Of a stretch of DNA of 64,000 nt, positions 32,634 through 40,841 are shown one piece after another (within the stretch, counting starts at the first letter, position 1; each line of letters opens with the position of its first letter). Both the position numbers and the translations under genes were made by a program. Below the pieces are notes generated by a model that had not been told where the DNA came from, did no database searches, and saw only the letters and a program-made list of their open reading frames with translations. This DNA is from Sphingobium sp. Leaf26 (GTDB lineage: Bacteria; Pseudomonadota; Alphaproteobacteria; Sphingomonadales; Sphingomonadaceae): assembly GCF_001421665.1 (NCBI RefSeq), contig NZ_LMKV01000001.1:765415-829414 (forward strand). Direction: 5' to 3'.

Positions 32634-33350
32634 ATGAGCATCACCCGTACCGTGATCGTCCAGGACATGGGCGGCGAGCCATTCGAGCATGTGGTCGTGA
32701 CCGACAGCGCCGCCGGCCCGCGTCCCGGCATCCTGCTCTTCCCCAATGTGCTGGGCACCAAGGAAGCGGACTTCGCATATGCGGAGAAGCTCGCGGCGTT
32801 CGGCTATAGCGTGCTGGTCGCGGACGTCTTCGGGCAGGGCAAGCGCACCACCCGCGCCGACGCCAATCCGGCGCTCTACATGAACGCACTGAACGCTGAC
32901 CGCGCCCTGCTGCGCGACCGGGTGAACGCAGCCCATGCCCTGCTCAAGGGGCTGGAGACGGTCAGTCCGACCCAGACGGCGGCGATCGGCTTCTGCTTCG
33001 GCGGCAAATGCGTGCTCGACCTTGCCCGGTCCGGCGCGGATATCGCCGGCGGTGTCAGCTTCCACGGCGTCTATGAAGCGCCGCCCTTTCCCAATGCGAA
33101 GATCGGCGCGAAACTGCTGATCTGCCATGGCTGGGACGACCCGATCGCGCCGCCCGAAGCCATGGTCGGACTGGCGAAGGAACTGACCGAAGCGGGCTGC
33201 GACTGGCAGATCCACGCCTATGGCCATACCGGCCACGCCTTCACCGACGAGGCGGTCAACATGCCGGAAAAGGGGCTGGCCTATAGCCCGGACGCCGACC
33301 GCCGCAGCTTCCGCGCGATGGCGGATTTTCTGGGCGACCTGTTCGGGTAG
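32634..33350 (+). CDS. Dienelactone hydrolase family protein
   Basis: 238-residue alpha/beta hydrolase. The nucleophile is Cys121 in GFCFGGKC (the G-x-C-x-G-G elbow of dienelactone hydrolases). The acid is Asp168 or Asp169 in CHGWDDPIAP and the base His201 in YGHTGHAF. Typical members open cyclic dienelactones in chlorocatechol breakdown, but many chromosomal homologues have unknown substrates. The start follows GAAGGAAC, 11 bases after prmA, suggesting co-transcription. It is convergent with ruvC. Confidence 0.88.
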   Translation: MSITRTVIVQDMGGEPFEHVVVTDSAAGPRPGILLFPNVLGTKEADFAYAEKLAAFGYSVLVADVFGQGKRTTRADANPALYMNALNADRALLRDRVNAAHALLKGLETVSPTQTAAIGFCFGGKCVLDLARSGADIAGGVSFHGVYEAPPFPNAKIGAKLLICHGWDDPIAPPEAMVGLAKELTEAGCDWQIHAYGHTGHAFTDEAVNMPEKGLAYSPDADRRSFRAMADFLGDLFG

Positions 33351-33368
33351 AACGGGCGCGGAGATGGA

Positions 33369-33860
33369 TCAGCGCGTGGGAATACGCCGCGCGCTGGCCA
33401 GATGATGGGCGTGGGTGATCGCCACGGCGAGCGCGTCGGCGGCGTCCGGCCCGGCGATCTTCGCGCCGGGCAGCAGGCGCTGCACCATGGCATGGACCTG
33501 ATCCTTCGACGCATTGCCGACGCCGACGACCGATTTCTTTACGAGGCGCGCGGCATATTCGCCGACCTCCATGCCCGACCGCGACGCATTGAGCAGGATC
33601 ACGCCGCGCGCCTGCCCCAGCTTCAGCGTCGATTGCGGGTTCACATTGACGAACACCTCTTCGACCGCCGCGCCATCGGGCCTATGCTCAAGGATCAGGT
33701 CGGTCAGCGCCAGGTCGAGCGCCAGCAACCGCGTCGCCAGCGACATGGCGCTGTCGGTCTTGATCTGGCCATTACCGATATGGGTGAGCCGATTGCCGTC
33801 CGCGGCGATCAGCCCCCAGCCGGTCGTGCCAAGGCCGGGGTCGAGGCCAAGAAGAATCAT
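33369..33860 (-). CDS. ruvC: Holliday junction endonuclease RuvC
   Basis: 163 residues, the normal length. RNase H-like fold with catalytic acidic residues Asp7 ([12 protein letters not shown]), Glu67/68 (VEEVFV) and Asp139 or Asp142 ([14 protein letters not shown]). [15 protein letters not shown] is the conserved core motif. It resolves Holliday junctions with RuvAB, which are not in the window. yebC lies upstream on the same strand across a palindromic repeat. Confidence 0.95.
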   Translation of the reverse strand: MILLGLDPGLGTTGWGLIAADGNRLTHIGNGQIKTDSAMSLATRLLALDLALTDLILEHRPDGAAVEEVFVNVNPQSTLKLGQARGVILLNASRSGMEVGEYAARLVKKSVVGVGNASKDQVHAMVQRLLPGAKIAGPDAADALAVAITHAHHLASARRIPTR

Positions 33861-33863
33861 ATT

Positions 33864-33990
33864 CCCTCTCCTATCGGGAGAGGAAGGGGCCCATGCGAAG
33901 CATGAGAGGGTGAGGGCGAAAGGCGATGATCCATCACCCTCACCCTTCCGGCGCTACGCGCCTCCCTCCCTCTCCCGATGGGAGAGGGAC
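33864..33990. repeat. Compound inverted repeat between ruvC and yebC
   Basis: The segment opens with CCCTCTCCTATCGGGAGAGG and closes with CCCTCTCCCGATGGGAGAGG, with GAGGGTGAGGG facing CCCTCACCCT inside it. It can fold into one long imperfect stem or two small ones. It is an intergenic element of a type common in alphaproteobacteria. It lies downstream of yebC. Confidence 0.75.
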
Positions 33991-33996
33991 AAAATA

Positions 33997-34740
33997 TCAA
34001 CCCAGTTTCTCCATCACTTCGTCCGAGACTTCATAATTGCCCCAGACGGTCTGGACGTCGTCATCCTCTTCCAGCGTGTCCACCAGCTTCATCAGCGTGG
34101 CGGCATTGGCTTCGTCGACGTCGACGGTGGTGGTGGGCCTCCAGGCCAGCTTGGCGCCGTCGGCAGCGCCCAGCGTGGCTTCCAACGCCTTGGCGACTTC
34201 GTGAAGCGCGTCCATCGCGGTCCAGATTTCATGCTCGTCCTCGTTGGACGATACATCCTCTGCGCCGGCCTCCAGCGCCGCTTCGAAGATCGCTTCGGCG
34301 TCGCCCGCGCCCGCCGGATAGGTGATCAGGCCAAGCCGGTCGAAGCCATGGCTCACCGCGCCCGAAGCACCCAGATTGCCGCCATTCTTGGAAAAGGCGG
34401 TGCGTACGTTGGTGGCGGTGCGGTTGCGGTTGTCGGTCAGCGCTTCCACGATGATGGCGGTGCCGCCGGGGCCATAGCCCTCATAGCGCACTTCCTCGTA
34501 ATTCTCCGTATCGCCCTTGCTCGCCTTGTCGATGGCGCGCTGGATATTATCCTTGGGCATGGACTGCGCCTTGGCGGCGTTGACCGCCAGACGCAGGCGC
34601 GGGTTCATGTCCACATCGGGCATGCCCATCTTGGCCGCCACGGTGATTTCGCGGCTCAGCTTGGAGAACATCGAGGAGCGCTTCTTGTCCTGCGCGCCCT
34701 TGCGATGCATGATATTCTTGAATTTGGAATGGCCTGCCAT
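33997..34740 (-). CDS. yebC: YebC/PmpR family transcriptional regulator
   Basis: 247 residues, the standard length. [20 protein letters not shown] is the family N-terminus. [22 protein letters not shown] and [19 protein letters not shown] are conserved blocks. Members are DNA-binding regulators or translation-associated factors (YebC/TACO1 type). It probably ends in the repeat before ruvC. Confidence 0.95.
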   Translation of the reverse strand: MAGHSKFKNIMHRKGAQDKKRSSMFSKLSREITVAAKMGMPDVDMNPRLRLAVNAAKAQSMPKDNIQRAIDKASKGDTENYEEVRYEGYGPGGTAIIVEALTDNRNRTATNVRTAFSKNGGNLGASGAVSHGFDRLGLITYPAGAGDAEAIFEAALEAGAEDVSSNEDEHEIWTAMDALHEVAKALEATLGAADGAKLAWRPTTTVDVDEANAATLMKLVDTLEEDDDVQTVWGNYEVSDEVMEKLG

Positions 34741-34851
34741 GGTCCTGAATTCTTATCTGCCGTTGAAATGGGATGGGCGCCCTTACACCAGCGGCCGCCC
34801 AAAGGGCAACCGCCAGCGCGCGTGCACCGTCATTCGCCGGTGTTTGCAGGA

Positions 34852-35178
34852 TCAGTAGAGGATGGCGGTGCCCGATGCCGACACCATCAGCATCGATCCG
34901 TTGGACCCGATCACCTCATAGTCGAGGTCCACGCCCACCACGGCATTGGCGCCCAGCGTCGCCGCGCGGGTGCGCATTTCAGCGATCGCCTGCTCACGGG
35001 CGCGCTGAAGCACATCTTCATACGCCCCCGATCGCCCGCCCACGATATCGCGAACGCTGGCGAACAGGTCGCGGAACAGATTGGCGCCCACGATCACCTC
35101 GCCGGTGACGATGCCGAGATACTCCTTCGCGGGCCTCCCCTCTAGACGGCTGGTGGTGCTGACGATAATCTCGGACAT
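34852..35178 (-). CDS. YbjQ/UPF0145 family protein
   Basis: 108 residues. Conserved elements are [40 protein letters not shown] and [12 protein letters not shown], defining the YbjQ family of pentameric beta-rich proteins of unknown function. The ATG at 35178 follows AAAGGAGAAG. A 51-codon extension into the upstream inverted repeat is rejected. Confidence 0.88.
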   Translation of the reverse strand: MSEIIVSTTSRLEGRPAKEYLGIVTGEVIVGANLFRDLFASVRDIVGGRSGAYEDVLQRAREQAIAEMRTRAATLGANAVVGVDLDYEVIGSNGSMLMVSASGTAILY

Positions 35179-35225
35179 CGGCGCTTCTCCTTTGACGAGG
35201 GATCCGGCCTCCGCCGGATTGCCGC

Positions 35226-35297
35226 ACCTGCCCACTCCCCCACCCGGCCACCCAACGGCAGTATCATATGGGTGGCCGGGTGGGGGAGTGGGCAGGT
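35226..35297. repeat. Perfect 29-bp inverted repeat
   Basis: The arm at 35226-35254 (begins ACCTGCCCACTCCCCCAC) is exactly the reverse complement of 35269-35297, with a 14-base loop. It lies between the ybjQ-like and gapR genes, 43 bases from the gapR stop. The arm is pyrimidine-rich. There is no T-tract, so it is a very strong hairpin rather than a standard terminator. Confidence 0.9.
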
Positions 35298-35339
35298 ACA
35301 GTTCAAAGATACGCGTGAGCGTATCTGACAAACAGCGCC

Positions 35340-35582
35340 TTATTCCATGCCCAGCGCGGAAAGATAGGTCTGGAGGATCGCTTCCATTTCCTGCCGATCG
35401 TGCGGCTGCATCTTACGCAGGCGAATGATCTGACGCATGATCTTGGCGTCGTAACCGGTCGCCTTGGCTTCCAGATAGACGTCCTTGATGTCGTCGCCGA
35501 TGCCCTTCTTTTCCTCTTCCAGACGCTCGATGCGCTCGATGAGAAGACGTAGCTGGTCGGCTGCGACGTTGCCCTCGCTCAT
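35340..35582 (-). CDS. gapR: GapR-like nucleoid-associated protein (DUF2312/UPF0335)
   Basis: 80 residues, almost entirely helical. [20 protein letters not shown] is a coiled-coil segment, followed by [20 protein letters not shown] and [14 protein letters not shown]. This is the DUF2312 family; Caulobacter GapR binds overtwisted AT-rich DNA ahead of forks and polymerases. The length and helix order match, so the same role is inferred. Confidence 0.92.
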   Translation of the reverse strand: MSEGNVAADQLRLLIERIERLEEEKKGIGDDIKDVYLEAKATGYDAKIMRQIIRLRKMQPHDRQEMEAILQTYLSALGME

Positions 35583-35644
35583 GGGAATCTCCGTTCGTTG
35601 TGAAAATGTGAATCAGGCTGAATGAATCAGGTTGGCGGACGCCT

Positions 35645-35944
35645 CTAATGATTGTCTGCGTTCTTCGCCACACTCTCCTGCATCTTTGCGATCTGCTGAG
35701 GCGTGGCTTCGCCCTGATGCTGCGCTTTCCATTGCGCAAAAGGCATGCCGTGGATGATTTCGCGCGCCTGATCCCGCGTCATATCGCCGTCCGCTTCCGC
35801 AATCCAGTCGGCCAGGCAGTTGCGGCAAAAGCCCGCCAATCCCATCAGGTCGATATTCTCCACATCGGTACGATGCTGCAAATGCGCGACCAGACGGCGG
35901 AAGGCGGTTGCAGCAACGGCATCTGTGACTATGGTATCGGACAT
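35645..35944 (-). CDS. DUF1244 family protein
   Basis: 99 residues. The core reads FRRLVAHLQHRTDVENIDLM, GLAGFCRNCLADW and ARE-II-HGMPFAQWKAQHQ, which is the DUF1244 signature, including the FCRNC pair of cysteines. It is a small helical cytoplasmic protein of unknown function. It is followed 62 bases later by gapR on the same strand, probably one transcript, and is divergent from pyk. Confidence 0.88.
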   Translation of the reverse strand: MSDTIVTDAVAATAFRRLVAHLQHRTDVENIDLMGLAGFCRNCLADWIAEADGDMTRDQAREIIHGMPFAQWKAQHQGEATPQQIAKMQESVAKNADNH

Positions 35945-36054
35945 CGGCGCGAGGAACCCTTTCGCTGAAAACTACATCATCCTGTCGTGCAGCATGGATA
36001 ACGCATAACCTCGCCCCGGCAAACCGGGAGCGATCATGACGCTCAGGAGAAGAC

Positions 36055-37512
36055 ATGACGAAGTTACCGCCCCGCTCTCGCAAGGTTCGCATTCTGGCGA
36101 CCCTTGGTCCTGCGAGCGACACGCCCGAGATGATCCGGGCGCTGTTCGTCGCCGGGGCCGATGCCTTCCGCATCAATATGAGCCATGGCGCGCATGAGGA
36201 TCATGCCGCACGCATCGCCAGCATCCGCGCGCTGGAAAAGGAATTTGCCCGGCCGACCACGATATTGGGCGACCTTCAGGGGCCAAAGCTGCGCGTCGGC
36301 ACGTTCGAGAAGGGGCTGGCCATCCTGGAAACCGGCGCGACATTCGTGCTGGACCGGGACGAAACGCCGGGCGACGCCCGCCGCGTCAACCTGCCCCACC
36401 CCGAAATCTACGCCGCGCTGGTGCCCGAAACCCGCCTACTGCTGGACGACGGCAAGATGGTGCTGCGGGTCAAGGCCATTAGCGAAGACCGTATCGACAC
36501 GGTCGTGGAGGTCGGCGGCACCCTGTCCAACCGCAAGGGCGTGAACGTGCCCGACGTCGTCGTGCCGGTGCCGGCGCTGACCGACAAGGACCGGCGCGAC
36601 CTCAGCTTCGCGGTCGAACAGGGCTGCGACTGGATCGCCCTGAGCTTCGTGCAGCGGCCCGAGGATCTGGCCGAAGCACGCAAGCTGATGGGCGGTTACG
36701 GTTCGCTGATGGCCAAGATCGAGAAGCCGTCGGCGGTGCAGCGGCTGGAGGAGATCATCGAACTGGCCGATGGCGTGATGGTTGCGCGCGGCGATCTGGG
36801 CGTCGAACTGCCACCACAGGCGGTGCCGCCGCTCCAGAAGCAGATCGTCGCCGTTGCGCGACGCATGGGCCGACCGGTGGTGGTCGCGACCCAGATGCTC
36901 GAATCGATGATCAAGTCGCCCTCCCCGACTCGGGCGGAAGTGTCCGACGTCGCCACGGCCGTCTATGACGGCGCCGACGCCATCATGCTGTCGGCGGAAA
37001 CGGCGGCGGGTGACTGGCCGGTCGAGGCGGTCACGATGATGGACAGTATCGCCCACAGCGTCGAGCGCGACCCCGGCTATCTGGGACGCCTCCATTATAC
37101 CGAGACGAAGCCGGACCCCACCACAGCCGACGCCTTGGCGGAGGCGACCGGGAACATCGTGGACGTCGTGGGGGCCAGCGCCATCACCTGCTTCACCTCG
37201 TCGGGCAGCACGGTGCGCCGCGTGGCCCGCGAGCGGCCTTCGGCCCCGATCCTGGCGCTGACGCCACGGTCGGACACGGCGCGCAAGCTGGGCCTGACCT
37301 GGGGCGTGCATGCCATCCGCACGAAGGATATCGGCAATTTCGAAGAGATGATCGGCAAGGCGCGGCGCATGGCGCTGCGCCACGGGATGGCTGAAAAGGG
37401 TGGCAAGATCGTCGTGCTGGCCGGCGTACCCTTCGGCACGCCGGGGTCGACCAACGTGCTGCACGTCGCAGCGGTGCGCGGCGACGAACTCAAGGGCCGA
37501 GACGAAGGCTGA
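36055..37512 (+). CDS. pyk: Pyruvate kinase
   Basis: 485 residues; last step of glycolysis and the Entner-Doudoroff route, phosphoenolpyruvate plus ADP to pyruvate plus ATP. RKVRILATLGPAS, FRINMSHGAHEDH and DLQGPKLRVG are N-terminal signatures. IEKPSAVQRLEEI and VMVARGDLGVELP are active-site strands (the Lys of AKIEKP and Glu/Asp for the metal). TQMLESMI and AEVSDVATAVYDGADAIMLS follow, then a C-terminal allosteric domain. The start follows CAGGAGAAGAC. It is monocistronic, ending in a strong bidirectional terminator. Confidence 0.96.
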   Translation: MTKLPPRSRKVRILATLGPASDTPEMIRALFVAGADAFRINMSHGAHEDHAARIASIRALEKEFARPTTILGDLQGPKLRVGTFEKGLAILETGATFVLDRDETPGDARRVNLPHPEIYAALVPETRLLLDDGKMVLRVKAISEDRIDTVVEVGGTLSNRKGVNVPDVVVPVPALTDKDRRDLSFAVEQGCDWIALSFVQRPEDLAEARKLMGGYGSLMAKIEKPSAVQRLEEIIELADGVMVARGDLGVELPPQAVPPLQKQIVAVARRMGRPVVVATQMLESMIKSPSPTRAEVSDVATAVYDGADAIMLSAETAAGDWPVEAVTMMDSIAHSVERDPGYLGRLHYTETKPDPTTADALAEATGNIVDVVGASAITCFTSSGSTVRRVARERPSAPILALTPRSDTARKLGLTWGVHAIRTKDIGNFEEMIGKARRMALRHGMAEKGGKIVVLAGVPFGTPGSTNVLHVAAVRGDELKGRDEG

Positions 37513-37569
37513 GCAGCTTGGGGGAGGCCATCATCCTCCCCCAACCGCACGTCCATAAGCAACGGAAAA

Positions 37570-37585
37570 CGATTCGCGCGAATCG
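37570..37585. repeat. 16-bp perfect palindrome after pyk
   Basis: CGATTCGCGCGAATCG is self-complementary without a loop. It lies between the pyk stop and the terminator hairpin. A recognition site or a minor structural element; nothing else marks it. Confidence 0.6.
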
Positions 37586-37609
37586 ACTTGCGTACTCAGC
37601 ACAAACGAA

Positions 37610-37650
37610 CGCAGAAAAGCGCCCGATCCATGATCGGGCGCTTTTCTGCG
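37610..37650. terminator. Bidirectional terminator between pyk and rpmJ
   Basis: A 19-base perfect stem: 37610-37628 (CGCAGAAAAGCGCCCGATC) pairs with 37632-37650, loop of three. The A/T runs inside the arms give a T-tract (CGCTTTTC) after the GC core in both directions. Confidence 0.9.
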
Positions 37651-37685
37651 TTACAAGACCTGCCCCGGAGGAGCAGCGCCCGCTT

Positions 37686-37811
37686 TTAGCCCTGGCGGGC
37701 CTTGAAACGGCGGTTGGTCTTGTTGATGACATAGGTGCGGCCGCGACGACGGATCACGCGGTTGTCCCGGTGGCGTCCCTTGAGCGACTTGAGCGAGTTG
37801 CGGATCTTCAT
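37686..37811 (-). CDS. rpmJ: 50S ribosomal protein L36 (cysteine-free type)
   Basis: 41 codons reading [41 protein letters not shown]. This is ribosomal protein L36 in the C-minus form: the zinc-ligand Cys and His residues of the classical form are absent. Very basic, as expected for an rRNA-binding protein. The start follows AAGGGCCGTTAGCC. The only gene in its unit; it ends at the shared hairpin with pyk. Confidence 0.95.
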   Translation of the reverse strand: MKIRNSLKSLKGRHRDNRVIRRRGRTYVINKTNRRFKARQG

Positions 37812-38024
37812 GGCTAACGGCCCTTGATAGAATCTGGATTTGTACGAAAATGGAAGCGCAGCCCCTATGGGTGGGCCGGGCCAAAGTCAAGGGCGACAAC
37901 CGCTCTTTTGACTCTGTTCATCCTCCATGCAGCCAGTTCATGGCTTGGGACGTTGGAAGGAATTGTCGTCCCCATACCGTCTATAGCATGACATAATAGC
38001 CGAATGCCCGTTGGAGTTGAACCC

Positions 38025-38642
38025 ATGTCGAAGCGCCTTCTTTTCCTTGCCGCCATCGCCCTCCCCCTCGGCGCCTGTGCGACGGCCGCGCCGCGCGTCG
38101 AGGTGACGCGATTCCATACCGGCAACCCGGCCCAGTCCGGCACCGTCGCGGTCGAGGAAATGCCCGGCAATCCCGACATCAGCCTGGAATTTCGCACCTA
38201 TGCTGACGCGGTGTCGCAGGAATTTCAGCGCGTGGGCTTCACCACAGCGGGCGAAGGCGCACAGAGCGACTATGTCGCACTGGTCAGCTTCAACCGCACC
38301 TTCCGTCCGTCCGGCCCGGACCGCAGCAGCGACAAGCCGGTCAGCGTCGGCATGAGCGGCGGCATCGGCAGCGGCGGCGGGCGGCGGGGTGGCACCTTCG
38401 GGGGGCTCGGCCTTGGCGTGGGCATCAACCTGTCGGGCAAGCCCAAGGATATCGTGACCACGGAACTGCATGTGCAATTGCGCCGCCGCTCCGATTCGAC
38501 CGCCATCTGGGAAGGCCGGGCCTCGACCCAGGCGAAGCAGGGATCGCCCGCCGCCCAGCCCGCCGCTGCCGCGCAGAAACTGGCAGCTTCCTTGATCGGG
38601 GGCTATCCCGGTGAATCGGGGCGCACTATAATGGTCAAATGA
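38025..38642 (+). CDS. DUF4136-like lipoprotein
   Basis: 205 residues. Signal peptide [18 protein letters not shown] ends in a lipobox (LGAC before Ala). The mature part has a beta/alpha pattern with [19 protein letters not shown] and [13 protein letters not shown], as in DUF4136 outer-membrane-associated lipoproteins, and a Gly-rich loop ([16 protein letters not shown]) in the middle. The ATG at 38025 follows TTGGAGTTG; seven codons upstream are dropped because they precede the signal peptide. Its stop overlaps the next start (ATGA). Function unknown. Confidence 0.75.
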   Translation: MSKRLLFLAAIALPLGACATAAPRVEVTRFHTGNPAQSGTVAVEEMPGNPDISLEFRTYADAVSQEFQRVGFTTAGEGAQSDYVALVSFNRTFRPSGPDRSSDKPVSVGMSGGIGSGGGRRGGTFGGLGLGVGINLSGKPKDIVTTELHVQLRRRSDSTAIWEGRASTQAKQGSPAAQPAAAAQKLAASLIGGYPGESGRTIMVK

Positions 38643-39769
38643 CCATCAGCATCTCCAGCGGCTTCGACAGCGGCAATATTCGCACCCTTTCCATCACCGA
38701 CTCTCCCGCCGGCGTCCGCGCCGAACTGGAAATCGTGACGGACCATCAGAGCGATTTCTATCAGTGGTTCCATTTCCGCGTCGCCAACGCGGCAGGGCGC
38801 GCGGTGGAACTGGCCATCGTCAATTGCGGCCAGTCCGCCTATCCCGACGGGTGGGCCGGCTACAGCGCGCGTGTGAGCGAGGACCGCGAGAATTGGCTGC
38901 TGGCCGACACCAGCTATGCCGACGGCACGCTGACGATCCGGCTGGAGCCGGACAGCAATGCCGTCTGGATCGCCTATTTCGCGCCCTATTCGATGGAGCG
39001 CCATCATGACCTGATCGCCTGGGCTGCGAGCCAGCCGGGCGTCGAGCACCGCGAACTGGGGCTGACGCTGGACGGCCAGCCGCTCGACCTGCTGACCATC
39101 GGCGAAGGCCCCAGGCAGGTATGGCTCTATGCCCGCCAGCATCCGGGTGAATCGATGGCGGAATGGTGGATGGAAGGCGCGCTGGAGCGGCTGACCGACG
39201 AGGAGGATGCCGTCGCCCGCCTGCTGCGGCAGAAGGCGACGATCCACCTCGTCCCCAACATGAACCCGGATGGCAGCCGTCGCGGCCATTTGCGCACCAA
39301 TGCAGTGGGCGTGAACCTGAACCGCGAATGGCATGAGCCGACCGCGACACGCAGCCCCGAAGTGCTGCTGGTTCGCAATGCGATGGACGAGACGGGCGTA
39401 GATTTCGCCATGGACGTGCATGGTGACGAAGCGATCCCCGCCGTGTTCATCGCCGGATTCGAAGGCATCCCCTCGATTACGGAAAAGCAGGTCCAGCTCT
39501 ACCATCGCTATCGCGACACGCTGGCCGCGCGTACGCCCGATTTCCAGACGCGGCTTGGCTATCCGGTGGCGGGCGCGGGCAAGGCAAACCTGTCCATGTC
39601 CACCAACCAGGTCGCCGAGCGATTCGGCGCGGTGGCGATGACCCTGGAAATGCCGTTCAAGGACAATGACGATCTGCCCGACGCCGATTTCGGCTGGTCC
39701 CCCGCCCGCTCCATCCAGCTTGGCAAGGATTGCCTGGCCGTGCTGGCGGAGATGGTCGAGGATATTTGA
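38639..39769 (+). CDS. M14-family zinc carboxypeptidase (cytosolic CCP-like)
   Basis: 376 residues. An N-terminal beta-sandwich domain (about 1-120) is followed by the M14 catalytic domain. Zinc ligands are His168 and Glu171 in RQHPGESM and His261 in MDVHGDE. The substrate-carboxylate pair is Asn228-Arg229 (VGVNLNREW). The catalytic Glu is Glu337 in AMTLEMPF. This layout matches bacterial homologues of cytosolic carboxypeptidases. There is no signal peptide. Translationally coupled to the upstream lipoprotein gene by ATGA overlap. Substrate unknown. Confidence 0.9.
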   Translation: MTISISSGFDSGNIRTLSITDSPAGVRAELEIVTDHQSDFYQWFHFRVANAAGRAVELAIVNCGQSAYPDGWAGYSARVSEDRENWLLADTSYADGTLTIRLEPDSNAVWIAYFAPYSMERHHDLIAWAASQPGVEHRELGLTLDGQPLDLLTIGEGPRQVWLYARQHPGESMAEWWMEGALERLTDEEDAVARLLRQKATIHLVPNMNPDGSRRGHLRTNAVGVNLNREWHEPTATRSPEVLLVRNAMDETGVDFAMDVHGDEAIPAVFIAGFEGIPSITEKQVQLYHRYRDTLAARTPDFQTRLGYPVAGAGKANLSMSTNQVAERFGAVAMTLEMPFKDNDDLPDADFGWSPARSIQLGKDCLAVLAEMVEDI

Positions 39770-39780
39770 TCGATTTTGCC

Positions 39781-39812
39781 TGCGTCATGCCGGCAGAGGC
39801 TGGCATGACGCA
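39781..39812. terminator. Stem-loop between the carboxypeptidase and DUF2218 genes
   Basis: TGCGTCATGCC (39781-39791) pairs perfectly with GGCATGACGCA (39802-39812), ten-base loop. The CGTCATGCC arm is shared with other intergenic repeats of the window. It lies between convergent genes. Confidence 0.7.
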
Positions 39813-39817
39813 GGGTT

Positions 39818-40096
39818 TCACTGCCACTTGAAGGGCAGCGGCGCCTCCCGAAAGGCGAAGCGGTCGAGATGGTCGGCGACCACCTGCTTGAACGTCTCGG
39901 CATCCGCGTCGGCGTTCGGCTCCAGCGTTACGACCAGCGTGTCCGCTGTCGCTTCCATGCGGATCGGTCCCATGGGGAAGGCGATCTCACCCTTCTCCGC
40001 ATCGAAGCTCGTCTCGAACTTGTGGCTCCAATGCTTGCACAGTTGCTGAAGATAGCGGCTGCCGCTGGTGGTCGGGACGGTGGCGGTCAGGGTCAT
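39818..40096 (-). CDS. DUF2218 family protein
   Basis: 92 residues. The opening LTATVPTTSGSRYLQQLCKH and WSHKF, then an acidic strand-loop-strand and ALVADHLDRFAFRE-type ending (VVADHLDRFAFREAPLPFKW) define DUF2218. This domain is often fused to or next to siderophore-interacting ferric reductases. It lies four bases after the PadR gene stop on the same strand, so the two form one unit. Predicted link to iron or other metal homeostasis is inferred from context. Confidence 0.85.
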   Translation of the reverse strand: MTLTATVPTTSGSRYLQQLCKHWSHKFETSFDAEKGEIAFPMGPIRMEATADTLVVTLEPNADADAETFKQVVADHLDRFAFREAPLPFKWQ

Positions 40097-40100
40097 GGGT

Positions 40101-40748
40101 TCAGAGCCTTTCGATCTTGGCGACGGTTTCGTCGATCAGGGCGGCGACGTCGAACATTGTTTCGTTATCCGCCCCTTCCTTTTCAAGCCGTTGCTGGATG
40201 GCAAAACGCAGATTGTGCATCGCGCGGCGCACCGGGCCACCATCGACCCGTTCTGCCTTCTGCGCCATGGACGCCAGCCGCTCCAGCGCCAGGTCCAGCG
40301 CAGCCTTGCGCTCTTCGATCTGCGCACGGCCCGCGTCGGTAATCGCGAAGCGCTTGCGGCTGCCTTCGCTCGGTTCTTCGGCGATCAGGTCCATGTCCGA
40401 CAACAGGGTCAGCGTCGGATAGACGACGCCGGGGCTGGGCGCATAGGCTTCGCCCGACAGCGCCTCGATCGCGCGGATCAGTTCATAGCCATGGCGCGGC
40501 TCATCGGCGATCAGCTTCAGCAGGATCAGCCGCAGCGTCTCATTGTCGAACAGGCGCCGACGACCGCCGCCGCCGCCGCGCCCACCGCGACCGCCACCGC
40601 GTGGGCCATCTTCACCAAAGGGATCGCCGCCACCGAACGGACCGCCATGGCCACGGCCGAAGCCGCCGGGGAAAGCGAAGCGATCATGTCCATGCAGACC
40701 GCGGTGATGGCCGCCATGGCGGCCGTGAAAATTGTAGTTGCGCATCAT
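40101..40748 (-). CDS. PadR-family regulator with His-rich N-terminus (YqjI-like)
   Basis: 215 residues. The first ~65 residues are Gly/His-rich with His at about 8, 11, 14, 15, 19, 21 and 34 (FHGRHGGHHRGLHGHD), then a Gly/Arg run. The PadR winged helix follows (about 68-150: LRLILLKLIADEPRHGYELI, then SPGVVYPTLTLL and RKRFAITDAG), then a C-terminal dimer helix. E. coli YqjI has the same layout; its N-terminal extension binds nickel and it represses the ferric reductase gene yqjH. The paired DUF2218 gene fits that model, though no reductase is present here. The start is set at 40748 because the predicted promoter lies too close to the more upstream ATGs; AAAGAG precedes it. Confidence 0.85.
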   Translation of the reverse strand: MMRNYNFHGRHGGHHRGLHGHDRFAFPGGFGRGHGGPFGGGDPFGEDGPRGGGRGGRGGGGGRRRLFDNETLRLILLKLIADEPRHGYELIRAIEALSGEAYAPSPGVVYPTLTLLSDMDLIAEEPSEGSRKRFAITDAGRAQIEERKAALDLALERLASMAQKAERVDGGPVRRAMHNLRFAIQQRLEKEGADNETMFDVAALIDETVAKIERL

Positions 40749-40775
40749 TTGCTCTTTCATATGTGTCATGATGCT

Positions 40776-40826
40776 TTGCGATATATCTTTAAAATTCCCA
40801 TCGTCAAGAGTTACGATACATCTTAA
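40776..40826 (-). promoter_or_regulatory. Duplicated candidate operator and promoter of the PadR/DUF2218 unit
   Basis: On the plus strand TTGCGATATATCTT (40776-40789) and TTACGATACATCTT (40811-40824) agree at 12 of 14 positions and are 35 bases apart. Read on the minus strand, TTGACG (40802-40807) and TATATC (40780-40785), 16 bases apart, make a promoter, with one repeat over the -10 and the other just upstream of the -35. This arrangement suits autorepression by the PadR protein. Confidence 0.55.
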
Positions 40827-40841
40827 GTGTATAAAAATATC

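Noticed and set aside
33864-33990. CRISPR-like array
   Set aside because: It is one compound inverted repeat, not regularly spaced direct repeats with unique spacers.
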